Shown: positions 36,948 through 46,357, counted from the first letter of the stretch. The stretch is 51,821 bases of DNA from Gemella bergeri ATCC 700627 (GCF_000469465.1 NZ_KI271875.1:1-51821); one strand, 5' to 3'. A program made the numbers and translations. The notes: a model not told the origin generated them from the sequence alone.

Positions 36948-37229
36948 TTACCATTTTATTAATTTGTAGGACGTTTTATCGCCATAATATAACAACAACG
37001 ATGAGATAATCCGTTCTATTATATCTTTAGAAGAGGTTTGTATTATAACTTCTGCTTTTTCTGAAATAACATTAAAGGCATTGCCACTTGAAATTGAGAG
37101 AATATCAATTTCGGGATATTTTGATATTTTTCTTACGAATTCACTTACTATAACAGTTGCATCTATTGTATTATGAGGTTCAGCACCATGACCGCCTTTT
37201 CCGATTATTGTTAGCTTCCATTTATTCAT
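36948..37229 (-). CDS. Stand-alone M20-peptidase dimerisation (lid) domain protein
   Basis: 93 residues corresponding only to the lid/dimerisation domain of M20D amidohydrolases. WKLTIIGKGGHGAEPHNTID carries the signature Gly-rich loop and both His residues, and SGNAFNVISEKAEV corresponds to GTAxNVIP. There is no metal-binding catalytic domain. Its ATG lies 8 bases inside the end of the M20 gene upstream (stop at 37222-37224), with AAAGGAG at good spacing, so translation is probably coupled. The parent M20 protein has lost just these two loops, so this gene may supply them in trans; a decayed duplicate is the alternative. Confidence 0.82.
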   Translation of the reverse strand: MNKWKLTIIGKGGHGAEPHNTIDATVIVSEFVRKISKYPEIDILSISSGNAFNVISEKAEVIIQTSSKDIIERIISSLLLYYGDKTSYKLIKW

Positions 37230-38385
37230 TGCTATTCTCCTTTAAATTTTGTATTATTTCGTCGGCGTTAAAGGCAAGATTTAGGAAAATACTTGCAGTA
37301 TATTGCATAACACGTTCTTCAAAATCGAAATTTGGATGATGATGTGGATATTGAGCAAAAGTATTATTTCCTGCACCGATCAGGAAAAACGCACCGGGGA
37401 CATTTTCTAAGTAATAGGCAAAATCTTCCCCGATCATTAATGGTTCAACCTTTTGTAAATTCAGTTCAGGTAGAATATCTTTTGTTTTAACAAGAATTTC
37501 TTCCGTACCTTTTTTGTGATTAATCAATGGGGGATAACCACCATAATAAATAAATTTTATTGTTGTATCCAGATATTCACTTTCTAATGATTTACATAAT
37601 CTGTTTAATTTATTTAGCACAGTTTTGTGAAGTTTTTTATTAAAATGACGGATAGTTCCTGTAATACTTGCACATGATTTTGTACTTTCAAATTTTCCCA
37701 AGGTAATAACAAGGGTTTCACGAGGTTTGGAAAAACGAGAAACAATTTGCTGTGTAAGACTAACAAACTCAGCACCTATAATATTTGCATATTTTTTAGA
37801 AGTGATTTTAACTTCAAATCTATCAGCTGCTGCACAAAGTTCTTTATAATTAAATCCAAGTGTACCTAGTGGAAGCGGTGTCCATAGGTGTGCACCAAAA
37901 ATCGCATCTACATCAACTAGGCAACCGTCATCAATCATCGGTTTAGCACCACCCGGTGCTTGCTCTTCTCCATATTGAAAAATTGCGACAACATCACTGG
38001 TAAGTTTATCAATATTTTTCATGAGTATTTTGCAAGTAATCAGTAGTGCGGTAGTGTGGCCATCATGACCGCAAGCATGCATTACATTCGGAATAGTAGA
38101 TTTATATTCAGTATTTTTAGCGTCATTAATCGGAAGTGCATCAAAATCAGCACGAAAAGCTATAGTATTTTTGCTATTTGGTACTTTAATGCGAGCAACA
38201 ATTCCATTTAATCCTACATGTGTACGAATATCAGTAATACCGATATTTTTTAAATATTGTTCAATAAATTGGGAAGTTTTTATTTCTTGGAATGATACTT
38301 CCGGATATTTATGTAAATGTCTACGTAGTTTGATGATTTCAGGAAAATATTTTTTTATTTCATTTTTTATTAATGTAGTAATCAT
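37222..38385 (-). CDS. M20-family amidohydrolase with a degenerate lid domain
   Basis: 387-residue M20D-type metallo-amidohydrolase (hippurate hydrolase / N-acyl amino acid amidohydrolase group). The metal and catalytic residues are intact: HACGHDGHTT (Cys105, His107), FQYGEEQAPGGAK (Glu140/141), GAHLW (His166), IGEDFAYY (Glu320, Asp321) and PHHHPNFDFEE. The lid is abnormal. After ADRFEVKI the expected GKGGHxAxPHxTID is replaced by SKKYANII with about 10 residues missing, and GTAxNVIP by ESTKSCASI. The following gene encodes a normal lid domain. Start ATG with AAGGAG. Confidence 0.9.
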   Translation of the reverse strand: MITTLIKNEIKKYFPEIIKLRRHLHKYPEVSFQEIKTSQFIEQYLKNIGITDIRTHVGLNGIVARIKVPNSKNTIAFRADFDALPINDAKNTEYKSTIPNVMHACGHDGHTTALLITCKILMKNIDKLTSDVVAIFQYGEEQAPGGAKPMIDDGCLVDVDAIFGAHLWTPLPLGTLGFNYKELCAAADRFEVKITSKKYANIIGAEFVSLTQQIVSRFSKPRETLVITLGKFESTKSCASITGTIRHFNKKLHKTVLNKLNRLCKSLESEYLDTTIKFIYYGGYPPLINHKKGTEEILVKTKDILPELNLQKVEPLMIGEDFAYYLENVPGAFFLIGAGNNTFAQYPHHHPNFDFEERVMQYTASIFLNLAFNADEIIQNLKENSNE

Positions 38386-38515
38386 AAAATCTCCTTAAAA
38401 TGTTATATAAATTCAATTATAACATAAATAGCAGATGAATATATTAAAAAATAATATTAGTGATAAAATTTTATCTATGTTATTATTACAAAGAATAGAA
38501 ATTAATCATCTAATG

Positions 38516-38524
38516 TGTTATAAT
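38516..38524 (+). promoter_or_regulatory. Extended -10 promoter of the pyruvate-kinase-like gene
   Basis: TGTTATAAT (TGnTATAAT), the same word as before lysS and before the HAD phosphatase gene. No clear -35. Confidence 0.5.
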
Positions 38525-38561
38525 TTTTCTATATAATGTTTTGTTATAAGGTGGAATTGTT

Positions 38562-39707
38562 ATGGTAAGAAAAGTAAAAGTAATTGCAACATTAGGAAAT
38601 AGTACAGAAAAAATTTTAGAAGACATAATAAAAAATGATGTTGATGCAATATTAATAGACAATTACTATGGAGAAGAAGAGGAAAATATTAGAAGAATAG
38701 AAGAGGTAAAAAAATTACGAGATAAAAACGATGTTAATACAGCTATTATATACGATTTAGATCATATATATGCTCAAAGTAAATATAAATTAATTAGAAT
38801 TGAAGAGAAAAATATAGAATTTGCATGTAAACAAGACGTTGATTTTATTTCTTGTCCTTTTGTTAGTAACTTAGATGAAATAAGAAAAGTAAAAGCAATT
38901 TTAAAAGAACATAATAAAGAAAATATAGGTTTGATTGTAAAAATAGATTGTAAGGAAGCCTATGAAAATATTGATGAAATAATAAGTTTTGCTGATTCTA
39001 TTATGATTAATAGAGATGAACTTGGAATGGAAATGCCATACCAAAATCTCCCAAGTGTTCAAAAAGAAATAGTTCAAAAAGCTAATAATTCTATGAAATC
39101 TGTAATTTTGACAACACAGATGTTACATTCTATGATTTATAATCCACGTCCGACACGTGCTGAGGTATCAGATGTGGCTAATGCTATTATTGACGGAGTA
39201 GATGCTATAATGCTTATAGAAGAAACAGCAATAGGAAGTTATCCGAAAGAAGCGTTAGAAACAGTAGACAGAATTATTAATTATATAGAACAACAAGATA
39301 TTTTTAAAGAAGATAATGAGTATAGAAATCATACAATGGGAATAGCCCATGCTATCGCAATTTCTATAAAACATCTGTTGGATTCTATTGAAGTGAAAAA
39401 TATTGTAACTTATACAAAATCCGGGCAAACAGCAAAATTTATTGCAAGATATAGACCTAAAGTTCCGGTTTTAGCGGTAGTTTCAAATAAACAAAAAGCA
39501 AGGCAGTTGGCTTTAACAAGAGGTGTAGTTCCTTTTATAGAAGAAAAAACGTTAACTACAGAGCAAATGCTGAAATATGCAACAAGCTATTCTGAAAAAG
39601 CAGATTTGGCACAAAAGGGTGATTTTATTTTAATAACAGCAGGTCAACCGGATCTCGGGAAAAAAGATGTACCACCAACAGATTTTGTTAATATAAGAGA
39701 AGTATAA
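38562..39707 (+). CDS. Pyruvate-kinase-like protein lacking the B domain (possible pseudoenzyme)
   Basis: 381 residues against about 470-590 in true pyruvate kinases. The A domain signature is clear (TQMLHSMIYNPRPTRAEVSD and VANAIIDGVDAIML), and the C domain is present (TKSGQTAKFIARYRPKVPVL). The ~100-residue B domain is missing (only YDLDHIYAQSKYK at that place). RxNFSHG, which holds the K+/phosphate ligands, is replaced by LIDNYYG. The metal-ligand KIE is KID (127-129) and RGDLG is RDELG (151-155); the Thr of TQM remains. Catalysis as a normal kinase is doubtful. It is a single gene with its own promoter and terminator. Confidence 0.88.
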   Translation: MVRKVKVIATLGNSTEKILEDIIKNDVDAILIDNYYGEEEENIRRIEEVKKLRDKNDVNTAIIYDLDHIYAQSKYKLIRIEEKNIEFACKQDVDFISCPFVSNLDEIRKVKAILKEHNKENIGLIVKIDCKEAYENIDEIISFADSIMINRDELGMEMPYQNLPSVQKEIVQKANNSMKSVILTTQMLHSMIYNPRPTRAEVSDVANAIIDGVDAIMLIEETAIGSYPKEALETVDRIINYIEQQDIFKEDNEYRNHTMGIAHAIAISIKHLLDSIEVKNIVTYTKSGQTAKFIARYRPKVPVLAVVSNKQKARQLALTRGVVPFIEEKTLTTEQMLKYATSYSEKADLAQKGDFILITAGQPDLGKKDVPPTDFVNIREV

Positions 39708-39776
39708 AAATTTAACAATTAAATATGGTGAATTAGCATACAAAATTCAGGTTGTTATAATAAGTACAGAGCATAA

Positions 39777-39820
39777 AAATACCCCAAAAACTTAGATAAG
39801 TTTTTTGGGGTATTTTGTTC
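39777..39820. terminator. Bidirectional terminator
   Basis: AATACCCCAAAAACTT pairs with AAGTTTTTTGGGGTATT, followed by T-rich DNA; between convergent genes. Confidence 0.88.
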
Positions 39821-39855
39821 TTTTATACTTACAGTTAATTTTAATTAAAAACTGT

Positions 39856-41004
39856 TTAATTGCTATTTTTCAAACTAAAATAACTTATAATAGAGCATAT
39901 AAGCATAATTATTGAAGTTATGTAAAATGGTGTAATAAACGGCTCTAAATGTAATTTTTCCGGTAGTTTGGTAAGCACTAGCGGTGTTAAAATAACCCCT
40001 ATATTTCCACCAACCAACAGAACACTTGTTGAAAAATTAATAAATTTATTTTCTAATTTTTTAGAAATATAAAAGAAATTAAATGACATTGTGCCGACAA
40101 AACTAATTCCTATTAAAACCGCAGCAATGTAGAATAGTAAGGTATTATTTGATACAGCAAAAATAAAGCTACCAACAGTCATAAAACCGAGCATAATGGT
40201 TAAAGTTAAATTTTTAAAGTTTTTGACCAGTTTACCAAATAAAAATCCTGAGAAAATTCCGCTAATAGCTAAAACGGTTAGTAAATTTCTTGTTACATCC
40301 GGCGAATAAAAATATTTTCCTGTTAAAAGAGTAGGAATTTTTATAGTAGCACCCATATAACAAATTCCAACAAAGAATGTTAACAAAGTTAAAATAACAG
40401 TTTCTTTATGAAATCTCACACTTACTTTTTTGTTGATTTCGTTATCGGTGTTAGGAACAAATATTAAAAATAAGAAAAATATAGGTAGTGCCAGTGAATA
40501 TACCAGAAAAATATATTGTGTACCAAATATTAGTAAATATCCGGAAATAAATGTAGTGAGGGCCTTACCGATATTTAAAAATGCCGTTCTCATTCCAATC
40601 ATTGTTCCTTTAGTTTCGCCGTCAAAAAAATCACTAATCATACTGATAGATAAAGAATTAAATAATCCGATACCTGCCCCTAAAAGAAGTCTACTAATAA
40701 GAACTATTTTAAAATTTGTGGTAAAAATCGGTGTCAATCCCGCAAAGAAAATAATAATAAGTCCGAGAAGAACCGTATTTTTTTTACCAAGATATTTTAT
40801 AACAATATTACTTATCAAAACAAAAATAGTAATCATCATCGCAGGAATAGTCGCTAAACTTTCAACGGAAGCTAGTCCAATATTAGAATTTTTTGTATGA
40901 TATAAATTATACAAATTCGGAATAACCGGAGAAATGGCTAAATGCGACATAAGTAATATAGAAATGCTAATTAAAGAAAACTTAGCGATATTATTTAATT
41001 TCAT
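39856..41004 (-). CDS. Major facilitator superfamily transporter
   Basis: 382-residue MFS protein with 12 predicted helices. The motif between helices 2 and 3 is degenerate (KYLGKKNTVLLG), and GAGIGLFNSLSISMISDFFDGE in helix 4-5 is typical of drug-efflux type MFS (DHA1). AGGAG precedes the ATG. Substrate unknown. Confidence 0.85.
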   Translation of the reverse strand: MKLNNIAKFSLISISILLMSHLAISPVIPNLYNLYHTKNSNIGLASVESLATIPAMMITIFVLISNIVIKYLGKKNTVLLGLIIIFFAGLTPIFTTNFKIVLISRLLLGAGIGLFNSLSISMISDFFDGETKGTMIGMRTAFLNIGKALTTFISGYLLIFGTQYIFLVYSLALPIFFLFLIFVPNTDNEINKKVSVRFHKETVILTLLTFFVGICYMGATIKIPTLLTGKYFYSPDVTRNLLTVLAISGIFSGFLFGKLVKNFKNLTLTIMLGFMTVGSFIFAVSNNTLLFYIAAVLIGISFVGTMSFNFFYISKKLENKFINFSTSVLLVGGNIGVILTPLVLTKLPEKLHLEPFITPFYITSIIMLICSIISYFSLKNSN

Positions 41005-41081
41005 ATTAATCTCCTAAAGTTTTTTTATACATTTACCAATTATAAAAAAAATAAGAATTAAGGTCAAGGAAAAAGTATTAA

Positions 41082-41597
41082 TTAAAGTTTGCTAATCCAA
41101 TATCTTAAAGTAGTACGCTCGTCTTCTTGTAGTTCATTTTCGAATATTCCGTTATTTGCTTCTATAGTTTTCTTAGAGGCAATGTTTTTCTTGTCACAGG
41201 TAACGAGAATTTTTTCTAATCCAATTTCATTAAATAAAAATTCACAACCAAGTTTTAATGCTTCCTTGGCATACCCTTTTCGACGCTCGCTTTTTCTTAT
41301 GCTATAACCAATATGTCCTCCATGTTTAAATAGATAATCATTTAAGTCGTGGAGGGTATTAATAATACCTACAAGATGATCGTCGTTCATAATAAGAAAG
41401 GTATGAGCTGTAACAAAATTTTGGGGGCAGGTTTTTTTATGTTTATAATTTTCTAAACTTTTAATAAAATCAGTTATATTCTCATATTCTTCAAGACTTA
41501 AACCACCATGAATAGTTTCATTATTATAAATAAATTCTTGTTTATATGATAGTATTTCATCTTTAAGTTCGATAGTCGGTTCAATAAGTTTAATCAT
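41082..41597 (-). CDS. GNAT-family acetyltransferase (RimJ/RimL type)
   Basis: 171-residue GNAT protein. GYSIRKSERRKGYAKEALKLGCEFLF is motif A (RRKGYA), and KILVTCDKKNIASKKTIEANNG is the usual motif B (CDxxNxxSxxxIE). It resembles YhfE/RimJ-like acetyltransferases. AAAGGAG precedes the ATG. It is 77 bases upstream of the MFS gene on the same strand, so the two may be co-transcribed. Confidence 0.88.
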   Translation of the reverse strand: MIKLIEPTIELKDEILSYKQEFIYNNETIHGGLSLEEYENITDFIKSLENYKHKKTCPQNFVTAHTFLIMNDDHLVGIINTLHDLNDYLFKHGGHIGYSIRKSERRKGYAKEALKLGCEFLFNEIGLEKILVTCDKKNIASKKTIEANNGIFENELQEDERTTLRYWISKL

Positions 41598-41793
41598 ATT
41601 ATCTCCTTTAGTATAGGATTAAAAATTTAATACTATTATAGCATATATGAGGTTATGATGAAATTTTTATTAATTAACAGCTGCATTTTTATTAAATAAA
41701 AATTATAATGTTAAGGATATTGATTTTTAATAGTCTATTTGATAGAATAAATGTAAGTTTTAAAATAAAGATGCTTAAAAGGTGGAGGTAATA

Positions 41794-42441
41794 ATGCGAA
41801 TTTTATGTATAGGAGATAGTAATACTTGGGGCTTGGTACCCGGAGATGATAATTTAAGAATGGAAAAACGATGGACAAAAATTTTATCTGAAATTCGTTC
41901 AGAAGATGAAATAATAGAAGAAGGACTATGCGGCAGAACAATTACGGCAAAAGATACTATAGTACCTGTAAGATGTGGAGTGGATACATTACCGATTTTA
42001 ATGCTTAGTCATGTACCTGTTGATTTAGTTATTATAATGTTAGGGACTAATGATTTAAAAAAACAATTTAATCCTAGTGCAAAACATTTGGCACGAGGTA
42101 TGGAAGAATTTATAAAATATATAAGAAATCCACATTTAGTGGAGGGATACAAAATACCGAAAATCTTAGTTGTTTCTCCGGTTTATTTACGTGATGAAAT
42201 AGTTGAAAGACAAAGTTCTTTTGGAGAATTTGATGAAAATAGCTTAAAACAATCTAAATTCTTATCACAGACATTTAAAGAAATAAGCGATAAATATGAA
42301 GTAGATTTTTTAAATGCAGCAAGAGTAGCGGAAGCATCACTAATAGATTGTATTCATTTAGATGAAAAAAATCATGAGCAACTAGGTCGTTATATTGCCA
42401 GCAAAGTATCAGAAATATTAGACTATGAAGAAGCAAGATAA
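41794..42441 (+). CDS. SGNH/GDSL-family esterase or lipase
   Basis: 215-residue SGNH hydrolase. Block I is LCIGDSNTWG (nucleophile Ser), followed by the EEGLCGRT region (Gly), LGTNDLKK (Asn) and the C-terminal DCIHLDEKNH (Asp/His). It resembles aryl/carbohydrate esterases of the SGNH family that lack a signal peptide. I chose the ATG at 41794, with GGTGGAGG upstream, over a GTG at 41782 that lies in that site. Confidence 0.9.
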   Translation: MRILCIGDSNTWGLVPGDDNLRMEKRWTKILSEIRSEDEIIEEGLCGRTITAKDTIVPVRCGVDTLPILMLSHVPVDLVIIMLGTNDLKKQFNPSAKHLARGMEEFIKYIRNPHLVEGYKIPKILVVSPVYLRDEIVERQSSFGEFDENSLKQSKFLSQTFKEISDKYEVDFLNAARVAEASLIDCIHLDEKNHEQLGRYIASKVSEILDYEEAR

Positions 42442-42445
42442 TGGG

Positions 42446-42484
42446 AAAGAACTAATTCTATAACTTAGGATTAGTTCTTTTTAT
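42446..42484. terminator. Bidirectional terminator
   Basis: AAAGAACTAATTCT pairs with AGGATTAGTTCTTT (one mismatch), followed by T's. It overlaps the end of the convergent membrane protein gene. Confidence 0.82.
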
Positions 42485-43555
42485 GTTGAAAATAAAATAA
42501 GATAATAATATAAAAATAATAGTCAGAAGTATAACAATCAATGAATAATTTAATATTATGCTCAGTAGTGAACCAAGTAAAAAAATTAGAAAAATAATTG
42601 CAAAAAAATATTTAGAATATTTATAGCCTTTTTTGTTGTATTGATTTTGCCAAAGATTACCGATTAAAAAGAAGAAAACTCCCGTTATAAATAATAAAAA
42701 CAATTTATTTTCGGTTAGTTTTGGAAGTGTAAAATTAATAATACATAATCCCAGTATAATAAAATAATTATGATACAGGTAACTATTTCCCGATTGGTTA
42801 GTTAGGGAAAAATCTATAAAACGTTCGATATTTATTTGATAAAATAGATATAATAAAGCGATGTTAACAAATATAATAAACCAATTTTTTGGTACGGTAG
42901 TAATAAAATTATTTATAATAATAGAACTAAATAAACCTGTTGTAAAAATAAAACAACGTTTAACAACATGAGAAAAAATAATGGTTTTAGCATGAAGTGA
43001 ACGTGAGATAAAACTGGGAAGTAGCCAACTTGTAAAGAAACCAATCATAATAAATAATAATGAGTATGGTTGAGGTAAAATAATACCCAAAAATAAACCG
43101 AAAGTACGACCGCCAAGAATATAAATAAAAGGCTCAGTTATCTTTTTTTCTATAAGATCGGTAACGATAAAATACTGAATAGTATGCTGAACAGTAAGTA
43201 TAAAAGATAATACAGTTAAATACAATATTAAATTTTTGTATAATATGTCCCAGTGATAAGTATCAATATTATTCAATGTTATTATTAAAACACAAATTTG
43301 AATAATCATAAAAACAATATTAAATAAAGAATTTTTCCCGTAACGATTTATATGAATCATCTCAATATTCCAAGTATTTACAAAAATAATAAATATAAAA
43401 AGAAAAGAAAGAAAAAAATTAAAACCTAATGAAGAGTTATAATTACCAAGAATTATATTAAAAATATTACAAAAAGCAAAAGAAAAAATAAAATCATATA
43501 GTAATTCAGTTATATTAATTTCTTTTTTTAGAGTTTTATTCGAAGAATTATTCAT
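42458..43555 (-). CDS. LtrA-like multi-pass membrane protein
   Basis: 365 residues with about 10-12 hydrophobic helices. The N-terminal ITELLYDFIFSFAFCNI and the WNIEMIHINRYGKNSLFNIV segment resemble the 'low temperature requirement A' (LtrA) family, whose function is not established. The ATG at 43555 has AAAGGAG upstream, chosen over a TTG five codons earlier. No catalytic motif is visible. Confidence 0.6.
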   Translation of the reverse strand: MNNSSNKTLKKEINITELLYDFIFSFAFCNIFNIILGNYNSSLGFNFFLSFLFIFIIFVNTWNIEMIHINRYGKNSLFNIVFMIIQICVLIITLNNIDTYHWDILYKNLILYLTVLSFILTVQHTIQYFIVTDLIEKKITEPFIYILGGRTFGLFLGIILPQPYSLLFIMIGFFTSWLLPSFISRSLHAKTIIFSHVVKRCFIFTTGLFSSIIINNFITTVPKNWFIIFVNIALLYLFYQINIERFIDFSLTNQSGNSYLYHNYFIILGLCIINFTLPKLTENKLFLLFITGVFFFLIGNLWQNQYNKKGYKYSKYFFAIIFLIFLLGSLLSIILNYSLIVILLTIIFILLSYFIFNIKRTNPKL

Positions 43556-43570
43556 AGCCGCTCCTTTCAA

Positions 43571-43809
43571 GTTTTATAATTATATTGTATCAAAAATTTT
43601 TAAAAAATTGAACCTAAATAATATATCCAAAAATATGGGAAGTCAAATTATATAGAATATTCAGTTAGAAGAGTAGTAAAGTAATTGAGATATATTTAAT
43701 GGTGTTTTGTCTGAGAATATGAAATGTAATTTTGTAATGGAAGTGTCAGAATTATTTACTGAATTAGAGGGGAAACCATCAAGTGCTATAATTTTTAAAA
43801 AATATTTAA
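43571..43809. other. Intergenic region without a supported gene
   Basis: AT-rich DNA. A 38-codon frame at about 43720 has no ribosome binding site and I do not call it. Confidence 0.5.
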
Positions 43810-43869
43810 TAATAAAAAGATTAATTTTAAATTAATTGAGTTTAAAAAATTCAATTTTAAAATTAATCT
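43810..43869 (-). terminator. Terminator of the amino acid permease gene
   Basis: On the minus strand AGATTAATTTTAA pairs with TTAAAATTAATCT, with an inner AATTGA/TCAATT stem. It is followed by TTTTTATT. Confidence 0.7.
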
Positions 43870-43884
43870 CTTTACAATTAGTTA

Positions 43885-45207
43885 TTATTTTTTAAATTTT
43901 TTATGTGTTTCTGTGTAAAAAATCAAACCGGCTAATGTTAATGCAACACCGCTCACTGCTAATGTGAATTGAGTTATAATAGCGGCAATGACAATATATG
44001 CTCCTCCAACAATAGCAATTATAGGTATAATTGGATATAATGGAACTTTATAAGGTCTTGGTAATTCAGGTTCTTTTTTTCTAAGAACAAATACAGCGAA
44101 AAATGTCAAAATAAAGAAAATCCATATTGTAAACAGCAAGAAGTCTGTTAACGTGTCGAACTCTCCTGTAAACATCATTGCAATGGTTAGTACAAGTGTA
44201 ACAAGAGCAGATACATAAGGAATAGAAAAGCTGTTAAGTTTTATCCATATATTTTTAAACGGTATTTGATCTTTCATAGCCATAGCGTAAGGGACACGAA
44301 TAGCGGTCATAGTAAAACCGTTCATAGTACCGTAAACACTAATCATGATACCGATAGTGATTATCTTACCGCCATAAGAACCGAATAATTTTGTTGCAAC
44401 ATCATTAGGAACATTACCATTTCCGGCGATTTGTTCCATTGGCATAGTCATTAAATAAGCAACATTGATAAGTAAATATATTGCGGTGATAACTAGTAAA
44501 CCGTATAAAATTGCTCTTGGTAAATCACGTTTTGGATCTTTCATTTCTCCGGCTACGGTACCAACATTAATCCAACCGTCATAACCATACATTGCCGCAA
44601 GCAGGGCTGCACCTACAGCCGATAGAGATGCACCACCTAGTGAACTGTTACCGGAACCGGTAGGTAAAAATTCTACCGTTGTCGGATTAGGTTGCAATAA
44701 ACCGAAAACTATAATTGTTATAATAGGTATTAATTTACAAATAGTTGCTACTGTTTGAATACGACCGCTAGCCTTACTGCCTAATAAGTTTAAACAAGTA
44801 ACAGTCGCTGCTCCGCAAGCTCCGACAAGAATAGAATATTTTTTATCTATATGAAATAAATTGGTAAATTGTGTAGCAAAAATAGCCGATGCTGCTGCTA
44901 TACTCGCCGGATAATAGATAACAGCTTGGGCCCAACCAAGTAGATAAGACATAGTTTTTCCATAAGCACGTTCTACCCAAACAATCATTCCGCCGGTTTC
45001 GGGAATAGCCGCAGCTAATTCTGCTGTGGTAAGTCCGGCACAAATACTAATTATACCGGCTAAAATCCAAGCAAGTAAACCAAGGCTGACATTGCCGGTA
45101 GTTTTATAAATAACGGCTGCCTTAAAAAACACTCCGGAACCAATTACGACTCCAACAACTGTCGAGAAAGCCCCGAAGAAACCGATATCTTTTTTTAAAT
45201 CATTCAT
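43885..45207 (-). CDS. APC-family amino acid permease (SteT/LAT-like)
   Basis: 440-residue transporter with 12 helices. Helix 1 carries GVVIGSGVFF (amino acid backbone binding, as GxGIF), then AELAAAIPETGG and a TM6-like GAALLAAMYGYDGWINVG. It resembles B. subtilis SteT and bacterial LAT-type exchangers. AAGGAG precedes the ATG. Substrate specificity cannot be fixed; a neutral amino acid is likely. Confidence 0.9.
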   Translation of the reverse strand: MNDLKKDIGFFGAFSTVVGVVIGSGVFFKAAVIYKTTGNVSLGLLAWILAGIISICAGLTTAELAAAIPETGGMIVWVERAYGKTMSYLLGWAQAVIYYPASIAAASAIFATQFTNLFHIDKKYSILVGACGAATVTCLNLLGSKASGRIQTVATICKLIPIITIIVFGLLQPNPTTVEFLPTGSGNSSLGGASLSAVGAALLAAMYGYDGWINVGTVAGEMKDPKRDLPRAILYGLLVITAIYLLINVAYLMTMPMEQIAGNGNVPNDVATKLFGSYGGKIITIGIMISVYGTMNGFTMTAIRVPYAMAMKDQIPFKNIWIKLNSFSIPYVSALVTLVLTIAMMFTGEFDTLTDFLLFTIWIFFILTFFAVFVLRKKEPELPRPYKVPLYPIIPIIAIVGGAYIVIAAIITQFTLAVSGVALTLAGLIFYTETHKKFKK

Positions 45208-45404
45208 AAATAAATCTCCTTCTATAAAAAAATAAAATACATATTCAAAAATTTAATGTGAAATAGTTTCCGTCATTAGCACAAAAATTTGAAAATGTTT
45301 TCTTGCAAGTATATTATATATTATTTTTGAAGACTAAACAATACTTAAAGTCAAATTTATGTTAATTTATCTAACTTAAATCTAACATCATAATATTAAA
45401 AAAT

Positions 45405-45443
45405 AAAATAAGTTAATTAAAAATAAATTAATTAACTTATTTT
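45405..45443 (-). terminator. Terminator of the TDT transporter gene
   Basis: AAAATAAGTTAATT pairs perfectly over 14 bp with AATTAACTTATTTT. It overlaps the stop codon of the minus-strand gene and is followed by T's on that strand. Confidence 0.75.
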
Positions 45444-46357
45444 CCAAATTTAAAAATATGTTTAATAAAACTATATAGAACATATATTACAATAATAGTA
45501 GCTAATGCTTCACTGAAATATACTCCTATTTTTAGAATGAGAGAATTATTTTCCGTATTATAATAGTAATTATAGGTTTTTTGAAAAGCCATTCCGCAGA
45601 TAACTAGCGGGAAAGTAAAAGCTGAGTAACTGGGATAGAATTCCCTATTTAGTAGTAAAGGTAATTGGATAAGAACAAACATATAAAATATAAAGCAGAG
45701 AATTAATAAAATCTTTATAACCAGTTCTGATTTATTAGTAATTCCAATCACATAGCTTGCAAGTAGCAGTCCACCCGGTGCAGAAAAAATAGTTAGGGTG
45801 GGAAGTGCGGAAACATTTAATTTTTTATACACATATACCCTATATAATACAAAAGGTATTAAAATAATATAGTTAATAAACGAGAACCAAAAAAATATTT
45901 TGCCCAGTATTTCAAGATTATAAGAAATAGCTGTAACAGTCACAACCGCAGGCCCTACAAATGTAATAAACCATGTTGGAAAAATAAATTTAAGATTTTG
46001 TTTTTTAATCAAAAAATTACTAACAACGAAACAAAGAACAAAAATATCCAATACAATACCGAATAGCCAAATAACACTCATTGGGGAACCAAAGTATTTC
46101 TTAAAGTATGTACTTAGTAAAATTATTGACATGGGAAAAGTAGAGAATACGGTGGCTATTAAGGGATTAGTAAATTCCGATTTTAATATTTTAGGAGTAA
46201 TAAAAAATTTAATCGTTAATAATATAATGATAATTAGTGATATCAGACTAAAAAATAATTGTAATAGGGAACTATACGTTGCTAAAAGATTTCCCAGCGC
46301 TACGCTCCCTAAAGCCAGACCGGCTATTGGTATAGGGATTTTATTAATAAATTTCAT
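45437..46357 (-). CDS. TDT-family transporter (TehA/SLAC1-like)
   Basis: 306-residue membrane protein with ten predicted helices. It opens with IPIPIAGLALGSVALGNLL, the typical TehA start, and has PTWFITFVGPAVVTVT and SAPGGLLLASYV in the middle. The family contains tellurite-resistance and C4-dicarboxylate transporters and anion channels; some members are mis-annotated as exfoliative toxin. Real substrate unknown. Confidence 0.82.
   Translation of the reverse strand: MKFINKIPIPIAGLALGSVALGNLLATYSSLLQLFFSLISLIIIILLTIKFFITPKILKSEFTNPLIATVFSTFPMSIILLSTYFKKYFGSPMSVIWLFGIVLDIFVLCFVVSNFLIKKQNLKFIFPTWFITFVGPAVVTVTAISYNLEILGKIFFWFSFINYIILIPFVLYRVYVYKKLNVSALPTLTIFSAPGGLLLASYVIGITNKSELVIKILLILCFIFYMFVLIQLPLLLNREFYPSYSAFTFPLVICGMAFQKTYNYYYNTENNSLILKIGVYFSEALATIIVIYVLYSFIKHIFKFGK

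Noticed and set aside
43720..43836. 38-codon open frame upstream of the amino acid permease terminator.
   Set aside because: No ribosome binding site, overlaps the terminator stem and has no recognisable family.
45437..46357. Exfoliative toxin annotation often given to this transporter family.
   Set aside because: The protein is a ten-helix TDT-type transporter and has no protease motif; the toxin label is a known propagated mis-annotation.
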